Assembly (NCBI GenBank): GCA_016185955.1
Contig: JACPMQ010000004.1
Coordinates: 1 to 21,579, forward strand
Source: Candidatus Woesearchaeota archaeon
GTDB lineage: Archaea; Nanobdellota; Nanobdellia; Woesearchaeales; GW2011-AR4
Direction: 5' to 3'
Length of the DNA: 21,579 bases
Position 1 is the stretch's first letter, and the number at the start of each line of letters is the position of its first letter. Made by a program: the position numbers and the translations under genes. Below are positions 13,751-19,536 of this stretch, piece after piece. Under the pieces are notes generated by a model that was not told the DNA's origin, did not search any database, and was given only the letters and a program-made list of their open reading frames with translations.

Positions 13751-14880
13751 TAATTTTGATTTTTAAAATTAGTTTCCTCAATCTTGTAATATTTCTGGAA
13801 TTCCTTTAACAAAATTGATATAGGCTTTTTACTGCTGCTTACAATTTCTGAAACTATAAGGCTTGCAATCAATCCAGAATCTGCATTATAGTTTTCCTTG
13901 AAATAATAATGCGCAGAATGCTCGCATGCAAATGCAGCTTTTATTTTTTTCATCGTATCTTTGATAAAAGAATGCCCTACCCGCTCCATTACTGCATTTC
14001 CATTATATTTTTGTATTGTCTCTGGGACAATTTTGCTGCATACGAGATTGTAAATAATTTTTGCATTTTTATTTTTCATTAAAATTCTTTTTATTATTAA
14101 AGCAGAAATCAGCGAGCTGTTAATGACGTTTCCATTTTCATCAATAAAAAAGACGCGGTCAGCATCTCCGTCAAAAGCCATGCCGAAATCGCATTTTTCG
14201 CTTTTTACAGTCTTTTGCAGCTCCTTGAGATTTTCATACCTTGAAGGATCAGCAGGATGATTTGGAAAATTTCCATTCAATTCAAAATACAATGGAATTA
14301 TTCTTACTGCAAAGTTCTTGTAAACTAACGGAACAATTTTGCCAGCCATGCCATTGCCTGCATCAACTGCTATTTTCAAATTGCTGATTTTATTTTTATC
14401 TGCAAAAGAAATAGCATGATTAGCATATTCCTTTAAGATATCCTTAAAAATTATTTTTCCTTTTTTTGCATTTTTTTTATTCAACTTAATTTTTTCTGCT
14501 ATCATCCTTATTTTTTGCAAGCCTGTATCCTCATTTATAGGCATCGCATTTTTTCTGCAGAACTTAATGCCATTATAATCTCTTGGATTGTGTGATGCAG
14601 TGAACATGACTGCGCTTTTTTTTAAGAATCCGGAAGCAAAATAGAGGGCATCAGTGCTTGCCATTCCAATATCAATTGCATCAGCTCCCTCGTCATTAAC
14701 GCCTTCCATAAATGCTTTGGAGAGCTTTGGAGAAGAAATCCTCATGTCATAGCCAACAACAACGTCCTTACACTTTAAAAAAGAAACAAAAGCCCTGCCT
14801 ATTTTATACACAATATCTTCTGTTAAATCTTTTCCGTAAACTCCACGCACATCATACGCTTTAAAAATGTCAGAGAGCAT
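13750..14880 (-). CDS. Phosphomannomutase/phosphoglucomutase, domains 1-3 (split gene)
   Basis: 376-residue frame covering domains 1-3 of an alpha-D-phosphohexomutase, which interconverts hexose 6- and 1-phosphates for sugar-nucleotide synthesis. It starts AYDVRGVYGKDLTED. The catalytic phosphoserine loop is TASHNPRDYNGIKF (about 94-107), the metal loop DGDADR is near 239-244, and the sugar-binding loop is CEHSAHYYF. It ends at EETNFKNQN, just where homologues continue into the linker to domain 4, which is encoded by the next frame. The ATG is set by a minus-strand TATA box about 26 nt upstream (14902-14912), implying a leaderless mRNA. Confidence 0.88.
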   Translation of the reverse strand: MLSDIFKAYDVRGVYGKDLTEDIVYKIGRAFVSFLKCKDVVVGYDMRISSPKLSKAFMEGVNDEGADAIDIGMASTDALYFASGFLKKSAVMFTASHNPRDYNGIKFCRKNAMPINEDTGLQKIRMIAEKIKLNKKNAKKGKIIFKDILKEYANHAISFADKNKISNLKIAVDAGNGMAGKIVPLVYKNFAVRIIPLYFELNGNFPNHPADPSRYENLKELQKTVKSEKCDFGMAFDGDADRVFFIDENGNVINSSLISALIIKRILMKNKNAKIIYNLVCSKIVPETIQKYNGNAVMERVGHSFIKDTMKKIKAAFACEHSAHYYFKENYNADSGLIASLIVSEIVSSSKKPISILLKEFQKYYKIEETNFKNQN

Positions 14881-14901
14881 TTTAATGCTATTTTGTGCTG
14901 G

Positions 14902-14912
14902 AATATATATTT
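14902..14912 (-). promoter_or_regulatory. TATA box of the phosphomannomutase gene
   Basis: AAATATATATT on the minus strand, about 26 nt from the ATG at 14880. It lies one base from the left 8-bp duplication of the mobile element at 14922, so the insertion just spared it. Confidence 0.55.
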
Positions 14913-14913
14913 T

Positions 14914-15135
14914 TTTCCCAAGGCTCAGTAGAAATCCTTAACAAATATAAGTGGCTGCTCCTATATAAGGGGCGGTGGGCGGGCAGAAGAATGTTAATTG
15001 TGCTATCAAAATGGCGTGTATCTGTAAATTTTTTATTATACAAAAGAATCAAGATGCGCCATTTTGCCTGTAGCGCGGCTCTGGAGCAGCCACTTTAGTT
15101 TTTGGCTTTTAGGATTTCTACTGAGCCTTTCCCAA
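14914..15135. mobile_element. MITE-like element A with 17-bp terminal repeats and 8-bp target duplication
   Basis: Perfect terminal inverted repeats GGCTCAGTAGAAATCCT (14922-14938) and AGGATTTCTACTGAGCC (15111-15127) bound a 206-bp element. TTTCCCAA is repeated exactly on both flanks (14914-14921 and 15128-15135). It has no transposase, so it is non-autonomous. Eight-base duplications occur in several families, including IS6, IS256 and IS1595; the family here is not assigned. Inside is a second inverted-repeat unit (14949-15095) found again at the right edge of the window. It separates the divergent phosphomannomutase and pterin-dehydratase promoters and accounts for most of the gene-free interval 14881-15205. 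Confidence 0.88.
14949..15095. repeat. Inner core element, copy 1
   Basis: AAGTGGCTGCTCC (14949-14961) pairs with GGAGCAGCCACTT (15083-15095); an inner stem TCAAAATGGCG / CGCCATTTTG (about 15006-15016 with 15057-15066) nests within. About 72 bp from the left end match 21499-21573 at roughly 92 percent without gaps, including an uninterrupted run of about 39 bases. It has no coding potential that I trust. It could be a nested MITE or a structured RNA carried by different elements. Confidence 0.75.
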
Positions 15136-15142
15136 GAAAAAA

Positions 15143-15150
15143 TTTAAATA
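15143..15150 (+). promoter_or_regulatory. TATA-like box of the pterin dehydratase gene
   Basis: TTTAAATA, with an expected start near 15172 inside hairpin copy 8. The mRNA leader would then begin within or just after the hairpin, which might affect translation. Confidence 0.35.
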
Positions 15151-15161
15151 GGCATTAAACC

Positions 15162-15200
15162 GTAAAAAATCCGCTGTTCATAGAACGGCGGATTTTTTAC
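15162..15200. repeat. Hairpin repeat, copy 8
   Basis: GTAAAAAATCCGCTGTTC, loop ATA, then GAACGGCGGATTTTTTAC: an 18-bp stem with one T-G wobble. It ends 5 bp before the ATG of the pterin dehydratase gene, so it is in a leader position rather than a terminator position. Confidence 0.85.
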
Positions 15201-15205
15201 TAATC

Positions 15206-15535
15206 ATGACAAACACAAACCTTCCACAAAAAAAATGTAAGCCTTGTGAAGGCTGCACACAGCCATTAAGCAATGAGGAAGCAGATAATTTCCTAAAGCA
15301 AATTCCGTCTTGGAGTATAAAAAATGGGCGTGTTTTTAAGCAATTTAAATTTAAGGATTTTAAAAAGGCAGTTGAATTTGTTAATAAAGTAGCAGATATT
15401 GCCGAAGAGGAAAACCATCATCCTGATATAACTATCAGCTATAATAAGGTAGGCATTGAATTATGGACTCATGCAATTAAAGGATTGTCAGAAAATGATT
15501 TTATTCTGGCAGCGAGGATTGATAATATCAATTGA
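15206..15535 (+). CDS. 4a-hydroxytetrahydrobiopterin dehydratase (PCD/DCoH family)
   Basis: 109-residue pterin-4a-carbinolamine dehydratase family protein. After a short Cys-rich lead (CKPCEGCTQPLS) come IPSWSIKNGRVFKQFKFKDF, the active-site motif ENHHPDI (about 72-78), then WTHAIKGLSENDFILAARID, which keeps the second conserved His and Asp. The family dehydrates oxidised pterin cofactors. No aromatic amino acid hydroxylase is in the window, so the substrate here is open. The folate-type cyclo-ligase gene about 4 kb away is the only other pterin-linked gene. The start follows hairpin copy 8 with no clear ribosome-binding site. Confidence 0.9.
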   Translation: MTNTNLPQKKCKPCEGCTQPLSNEEADNFLKQIPSWSIKNGRVFKQFKFKDFKKAVEFVNKVADIAEEENHHPDITISYNKVGIELWTHAIKGLSENDFILAARIDNIN

Positions 15536-15538
15536 AAG

Positions 15539-15772
15539 CTATTTATTGCTCTGTATTGCTCTAACCACCTGAAATCTTTTTTCTTTTTTAACCTTCTTTA
15601 ATGCGTATTGCTCTGGCTTAAGCCCATTCTTAATTGCCCACTCGTTTGCAGCCTTTTCTGTTTTGAAGGTTTTTGGTCTTCTTTTTTTTGTGCCAAAATG
15701 AAAAAAGTAGTAATGGCTTCGACGCCTACTTAAGCCAAGCCTTCTTTTTATTGCGGTGTGTATTTTTTGCAT
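15539..15772 (-). CDS. Small basic protein of unknown function
   Basis: 77 residues from the ATG at 15772 (84 if the TTG at 15793 is used). It is very rich in Lys and Arg, with a motif KRRLGLSRRRSHYYFFHFGT and then KTFKTEKAANEWAIKNGLKPEQY, which resembles a small nucleic-acid-binding fold with a final helix. I do not recognise a named family. It lies directly downstream of a tiny acidic gene on the same strand (stop at 15799), and neither candidate start has a ribosome-binding site, so translation is probably coupled to that gene. It converges with the pterin dehydratase gene at a 3-bp gap. Confidence 0.65.
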   Translation of the reverse strand: MQKIHTAIKRRLGLSRRRSHYYFFHFGTKKRRPKTFKTEKAANEWAIKNGLKPEQYALKKVKKEKRFQVVRAIQSNK

Positions 15773-15798
15773 TTTAATCTGCGCATCTGACAACTTGA

Positions 15799-15870
15799 TT
15801 AGTATTCAGACTCGATATCCTCATCTTCATCTTCAAACTCGTCTTCGTCGTCTTTTTCTCTCCAATCCAT
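15799..15870 (-). CDS. 23-residue acidic microprotein
   Basis: Small open frame starting MDWREKDDEDEF and ending DIESEY, with about 14 of 23 residues Asp or Glu. It has the strongest ribosome-binding site in the window, GGGAGGTGA, five bases before the ATG, and its own TATA box (TTTTATAAAA on the minus strand, 15924-15933). A 7-bp hairpin (15882-15898) abuts the ribosome-binding site. It precedes a highly basic protein by a few bases. Whether it acts as a partner, a leader peptide or neither is unknown. Confidence 0.6.
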   Translation of the reverse strand: MDWREKDDEDEFEDEDEDIESEY

Positions 15871-15881
15871 TACGCTCACCT

Positions 15882-15898
15882 CCCTATTCAAAATAGGG
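15882..15898 (-). promoter_or_regulatory. Hairpin overlapping the ribosome-binding site of the acidic microprotein
   Basis: On the minus strand CCCTATT-TTG-AATAGGG forms a 7-bp stem, and its last GGG is the start of GGGAGGTGA. The stem could limit ribosome access. Confidence 0.4.
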
Positions 15899-15937
15899 GA
15901 AATCCATGTGAGTGTCATAGCCATTTTATAAAATTTT

Positions 15938-16520
15938 CTATTTCCCAGATATTAAATTTTTTCTAACCAGACTAAAGAAGATATTGCCTAAGTTTATTAT
16001 GGCGTTTTTTTGCTTGTTGTGGATTTCATTGAGCTTTTTGCGTTTTTTTCGGAAATCTTCTTCTAATAATACCTTTATGTCGAGGCTAAGGTTACCTTTT
16101 AATAGTGATTCATGCAAAACTTCAAGCTTGTCCAGCTTGCTTCTTAATGAATTCAGCTCCGATATTATGGAATTTATGCTGCTGTATTCATTTTTCATTA
16201 TCTGGCTTACTGTTTTTCTTATACCCTTATTGTTGTTTGTAATGATTGCAGCCCTCAAAAGCCCGATATTATAGCTTAAGTTGTCTATTTTCTCTGTAAT
16301 TTCCTGTTTTTCCCTTATTTCAGAAATGAGCATGCGCGTTTCTATTAAATCATCATTGTAAAAGGCATCGTTACAAACAGATTTTTTGTTTGCAAATATA
16401 TTTTCAAGGCTGTCAAAAACTACATCATATTCGAAGAGTTTTTCAATTTCATTTTTTACATCTTCAAAGCTTTCTGCTCTTTCATTCGGGCTTTTAATAG
16501 GGTTTATGCTGATTCTTATC
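15938..16520 (-). CDS. Coiled-coil protein of unknown function, in operon with an AbrB-like regulator
   Basis: 194-residue (reading from the GTG whose first base is 16522), mostly helical, charged protein with no recognised domain. Predicted coiled-coil stretches run over about 65-90 and 115-185. There is no signal peptide or membrane segment. The GTG start overlaps the stop of the upstream AbrB-like gene (GTGATAAG), so the two are translationally coupled. This small DNA-binding protein plus larger partner layout recalls antitoxin-toxin operons, but nothing in the sequence matches a known toxin such as a PIN or MazF domain, so I do not call it one. Confidence 0.65.
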
Positions 16521-16665
16521 ACCTTTTTTTATCTAATTTTTCTAATGTGACTCTAACTATTTCGTTTTCCTTCAATCCAAGCAATTCCACTATTTCCTTA
16601 GGGATGTTTACTCCTAAACTTGTGCCTGTTTTTCTTGTTGCCCTTACGAATTGCTCCTTTCCCAT
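16519..16665 (-). CDS. AbrB/SpoVT-type (MazE-like) DNA-binding protein
   Basis: 48-residue swapped-hairpin DNA-binding protein. KTGTSLGVNIPKEIVELLGL followed by KENEIVRVTLEK is the canonical AbrB pattern (beta strand, IPKEI, helix, acidic turn, strand). The start ATG lies on the minus strand at 16665. Proteins of this type bind DNA as dimers and often repress their own promoter. An 8-bp perfect inverted repeat lies between its TATA box and expected transcription start. It overlaps the downstream coiled-coil gene. Confidence 0.85.
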   Translation of the reverse strand: MGKEQFVRATRKTGTSLGVNIPKEIVELLGLKENEIVRVTLEKLDKKR

Positions 16666-16688
16666 TATTGTGCTATAATATTAAAAGA

Positions 16689-16707
16689 TATTTAATATTA
16701 TTAAATA
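16689..16707. promoter_or_regulatory. Probable operator of the AbrB-like operon
   Basis: TATTTAAT-ATT-ATTAAATA, a perfect 8-bp inverted repeat with a 3-bp spacer. It adjoins the minus-strand TATA box (GTTTATATATT, about 16706-16716) and covers the DNA between it and the expected start near 16684, a classic position for archaeal repression. Confidence 0.5.
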
Positions 16708-16722
16708 ATATATAAACATTTG

Positions 16723-16942
16723 CTTTTTGTGTAACCGCTAACAGGGCTTTGCTCGAAAAGTGGGGTTTTTGCGAATTCAGTGCTTGTGCGAAATTTGCCA
16801 ATTCTGAAAGTTTCACAGAATTGTGATAAGCGACCTGAGCAACATGAAATGTTGCGAAGTTGAGAGGAATGTAAGGCTCCGCACAAGCACGAATAAGAAT
16901 TCGCAAAAACCCTTTATGGACTGTTAGCAGTTACCTTTTTGT
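16723..16942. mobile_element. MITE-like element B with 14-bp terminal repeats and 8-bp target duplication
   Basis: GTAACCGCTAACAG (16731-16744) and CTGTTAGCAGTTAC (16921-16934) are terminal inverted repeats with one mismatch. CTTTTTGT is repeated exactly on both flanks (16723-16730 and 16935-16942). The 204-bp body folds through further stems: GGGTTTTTGCGAATTC (16763-16778 with 16897-16912), GTGCTTGTGCG (16780-16790 with 16880-16890), and two inner hairpins (AATTCTG/CAGAATT and GCAACAT/ATGTTGC). No transposase is present. It fills most of the interval 16666-17011 between the AbrB-like and gatE promoters. Its end sequence recurs at 21457. Confidence 0.88.
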
Positions 16943-16966
16943 TACTAATACTTTCTGGAATCATAA

Positions 16967-16976
16967 TTTATTTAAA
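16967..16976 (+). promoter_or_regulatory. TATA box of gatE
   Basis: TTTATTTAAA, with an expected start near 16997, just before GGTGA at 17000-17004. That site lies seven bases ahead of the GTG at 17012 and decides the start. Confidence 0.45.
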
Positions 16977-17011
16977 GCAACTTGCAAATTCAAAATAAAG
17001 GTGAATGCAAA

Positions 17012-18460
17012 GTGCAATTGGATTATAAATCACTGGAATTTAAATGCGGCTTAGAGCTTCATCAGCAAATAGGGGCCAATAAATTATTCTGCAAATGCCC
17101 TTCTGCAGCAATAGAAAAACTGCCTGATTACGCTATTAAACGCCGTTTAAGGGCTGTTTCAGGAGAAACAGGAGAAATAGATGTTGCTGCTAAATTCGAA
17201 ACTGAAAAAAGCAAATATTTCTTGTATGAAGGCAATAGCAAAAATACGTGCCTAGTTGAGCTTGATGAATCCCCTCCATATCCAATCAACAATCAAGCTC
17301 TGGAAATTGCGCTTAAGGTTGCTTTGCTTCTCAACGCAAAAATCATTGATGAAATACAAATAATGAGGAAAATAGTTGTTGATGGTAGCAATGTCTGCGG
17401 CTTTCAAAGAACTGCCCTAATTGCAACAAATGGTTTTATCGGCACCTCTCTTGGAAAGGTGAATATACAAACAATATGCTTGGAAGAGGAAGCTGCACAG
17501 AAAATTGAGGAAACCAATGATTTTGTCAGATACAATCTTAACAGGCTTGGCATCTCTTTGATAGAAATAGCTACAGATTCCAGCATTAAGAATCCGGAGC
17601 ATGCAAAGGAAATTGCGTCTTATCTTGGAATGGTTTTAAGGAGCGTTGAAGGCATAAAAAGAGGGCTTGGCACAATAAGGCAGGATGTCAATATTTCCAT
17701 TAAAAATGCCCAAAGAACGGAAATTAAAGGCTTTCAGGATTTAAAAAACATTCCCAATGTTATTGAATATGAGGTAAAAAGGCAGCTTAATGCAATAAGC
17801 CATGGAAAAAAGCTTGAAAGAGAGGTAAGAAAAGCAGAGCCTAATCTAACAACAACTTTCTTGAGGCCAATGCCCGGAGCTGCAAGGCTTTATCCTGAAA
17901 CAGACATTGCGCCCATTAAAATAGATGAAAGATATGTTAATGAATTAATGAAAAACCTTCCAAATCTGATTTCCCATAAATTGGACGATTTTGAAAAAAA
18001 ATATAACATTAACAAAGAATTGGCAAAAGAGCTTGTTAACAATAAAGTCTTTGAGCAATTTGTTGATAAATTCAGCAATATTCAGCCAGTAACAATTGCA
18101 AATACATTAATAACCATGCCAAAAGAAATCAAGGCAAGATTTAAACTAGAGCCTTCAAATCTGGCAGATAAAGACTTTGAGGAAGTTTTAGGTTATTTGA
18201 ATGAAGGAAAAATAGCAAAAGAAGCAGTGATTGAATTGCTGGTTAAAAAAATAAAAAGTGAAAAGATAAGTTTAGAAAACTTTGCAATTTCTGATGCAGA
18301 TTTGGAAAAAGAAATCAAAGCGCTTATTGAAGATAAAAAAGGGCTGAACATCAGTGCTTACATGGGAATTCTTATGAAAAAATATAGAGGCAAGGTTGAT
18401 GGAAAAAAAATAATGGAGATTTTAAGTAAGCATAAGAATCCAAGTTTGTCGATTAAATAA
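17012..18460 (+). CDS. gatE: Glu-tRNA(Gln) amidotransferase subunit E, compact form
   Basis: 482-residue subunit of the archaeal GatDE enzyme, which converts Glu-tRNA(Gln) to Gln-tRNA(Gln). GLELHQQIGANKLFCKCP, then KNTCLVELDESPPYPIN, RKIVVDGSNVCGFQRT and GLGTIRQDVNISI are GatE/GatB hallmarks; NTCLVELDE and QQ after H identify GatE rather than GatB. GatE proteins usually have about 620 residues because an AspRS-like (GAD) domain is inserted after the QELR...IEYEVKRQL region. Here that region passes directly to TTTFLRPMPGAARLYPETDI, so the insertion is absent. The C-terminal tail (helical and YqeY-like) is present. I chose GTG 17012 from its GGTGA; the TTG at 16982 is the alternative. GatD is not in the window. 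Confidence 0.9.
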   Translation: MQLDYKSLEFKCGLELHQQIGANKLFCKCPSAAIEKLPDYAIKRRLRAVSGETGEIDVAAKFETEKSKYFLYEGNSKNTCLVELDESPPYPINNQALEIALKVALLLNAKIIDEIQIMRKIVVDGSNVCGFQRTALIATNGFIGTSLGKVNIQTICLEEEAAQKIEETNDFVRYNLNRLGISLIEIATDSSIKNPEHAKEIASYLGMVLRSVEGIKRGLGTIRQDVNISIKNAQRTEIKGFQDLKNIPNVIEYEVKRQLNAISHGKKLEREVRKAEPNLTTTFLRPMPGAARLYPETDIAPIKIDERYVNELMKNLPNLISHKLDDFEKKYNINKELAKELVNNKVFEQFVDKFSNIQPVTIANTLITMPKEIKARFKLEPSNLADKDFEEVLGYLNEGKIAKEAVIELLVKKIKSEKISLENFAISDADLEKEIKALIEDKKGLNISAYMGILMKKYRGKVDGKKIMEILSKHKNPSLSIK

Positions 18461-18603
18461 GCAAAGCCAAAGCGATAGTGTATGCCGCCTTTTTGCTGGC
18501 ATTATTATGCTACACAATAACAGAGGTCAGGGGGTTGGCTCCTCCGGAGCTTGACCGATACTGCACAGAAAATATCAAATACACAAAAAATTTAGCTGTT
18601 TGC
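18461..18603 (+). other. Structured spacer before the corrinoid adenosyltransferase gene
   Basis: The frame of the downstream gene stays open through here from a GTG at 18478 and would add a hydrophobic segment (YAAFLLALLCYTI). The DNA also contains hairpins: GTGTATGCC/GGCAT...TACAC (about 18477-18515) and GGTCA...TGACC around GCTCC-TCC-GGAGC (about 18534-18555). I see no B12-box consensus, so I do not call it a riboswitch. Confidence 0.35.
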
Positions 18604-19218
18604 ATGGTAACAAAAATAAAGAAGCCGATAGTAGTGGAAGGCGATGAAAACAGGGAGCATCTTGGACTAGTGCATGTTGTTACAGGAGACGGAAAAGGAA
18701 AAACAACATCATCTTTAGGGCTTGCTTTAAGGGCATTAGGCAATGGCTTAAAGGTTTATATGATACAGTTTTTGAAGTCAGGAACAACAGGAGAGCTATA
18801 CGCAATAAAAAACTATCTTCCATCTATGCAAATTATCCAATTTGGAGTTGATGCCGTCAAAGAGAGGCAGCAGAAGCTTGATGCCTTCCGCGACAAGGGA
18901 AGCAAATTTGTTTTTAACCCCGATGAGGAAGAAAGAGAAGTTGCAATGTTAGGATTTCAGCATGCAAAAAAAATAATAAGCTCCAAAGATTATGATATAG
19001 TTATTCTTGACGAGATAAATGTTGTTCTGGATAAAGGGCTTATTCCTATTAATGATGTCATTGAGCTTATAAAAAACCATGGAAATGTTGAGTTATTTTT
19101 TACTGGAAGGGATGCTCCGCAGGAAATAATGGAAAATGCAGATTACGTTTCTGTTATCAAGGGCTTAAAGCACCCATGGCAAAAAGGCATAAAGGCAAGG
19201 AAAGGAATTGAATATTAA
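18604..19218 (+). CDS. cobO: Corrinoid adenosyltransferase, CobA/CobO/BtuR type
   Basis: 204 residues from the chosen ATG. It transfers adenosine from ATP to cob(I)alamin to make adenosylcobalamin. The P-loop is TGDGKGKTTSS (about 27-37), followed by GLALRALGNGLKVYMIQFLK; DIVILDEINVVL is the Walker B region, and FTGRDAP and HPWQKGIKARKGIEY are typical family endings. No cobalamin synthesis or transport genes are in the window, so it probably activates scavenged corrinoid for an AdoCbl enzyme such as a class II ribonucleotide reductase (inference). A 42-codon N-terminal extension from GTG 18478 would add a membrane-like helix not seen in the family. Confidence 0.9.
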   Translation: MVTKIKKPIVVEGDENREHLGLVHVVTGDGKGKTTSSLGLALRALGNGLKVYMIQFLKSGTTGELYAIKNYLPSMQIIQFGVDAVKERQQKLDAFRDKGSKFVFNPDEEEREVAMLGFQHAKKIISSKDYDIVILDEINVVLDKGLIPINDVIELIKNHGNVELFFTGRDAPQEIMENADYVSVIKGLKHPWQKGIKARKGIEY

Positions 19219-19536
19219 AGTAAAACTTCCGCTAAAAAATTTGTTGTTAAGGTTTTTTTGGATTTACATTTTTTTTCCTTGCCATAGCTTCACCCTGAAA
19301 AGTGTATAATGCCGTTGGCAAAATCTATGTTGCCGTCTTTATATGAGCGTGATTTTGCCACGGCAAAAATATCGGCGTTTCGCAAAGGCTCACTTTCGTT
19401 CGGGGTGCCATCGGCTCGGCTGTAATTTTTTTATTAGAAGGAAATTTTCTCCCTTGAACCCCGAAAATTTCTTTATTGTTAACTTGATTAGCCTCGCAAA
19501 ATTGATGGCACCCTTCCCTTTGCGAAACGCCTTTTT
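19219..19536. repeat. Complex inverted-repeat region downstream of cobO
   Basis: 318 bp without a gene. GGCGTTTCGCAAAGG (19374-19388) pairs with CCTTTGCGAAACGCC (19517-19531), and inside it GGGGTGCCATC (19402-19412) pairs with GATGGCACCC (19504-19513) and GAAATTTTC (19441-19449) with GAAAATTTC (19463-19471). To the left, GCCGTTGGCAAAATC (19311-19325) pairs with GATTTTGCCACGGC (19351-19364). No flanking duplication was found. It resembles the mobile elements at 14922 and 16731 in design but shares no sequence with them that I can see. Confidence 0.75.

Noticed and set aside
13756..13775. Programmed -1 ribosomal frameshift in the phosphomannomutase.
   Set aside because: TTT AAA AAT is not a proper X XXY YYZ slippery heptamer in the zero frame, and slipping back by one at TTT AAA would expose a TAA. 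Polymerase slippage, reinitiation or sequence error are better explanations.
14895..15098. Plus-strand open frame across element A.
   Set aside because: It lies wholly in inverted-repeat DNA, starts inside the phosphomannomutase promoter and has no ribosome-binding site or recognisable protein pattern.
15938..16665. Type II toxin-antitoxin module (AbrB-like antitoxin plus overlapping gene).
   Set aside because: The order and overlap fit, but the second protein is a long coiled coil with no known toxin fold or catalytic residues.
16673..16906. Minus-strand open frames over element B.
   Set aside because: They follow the repeat stems, overlap the AbrB promoter, and have no coding signature.
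18461..18603. Cobalamin riboswitch upstream of the adenosyltransferase gene.
   Set aside because: The stems are short and no B12-box consensus is visible. Adjacency alone is not evidence.
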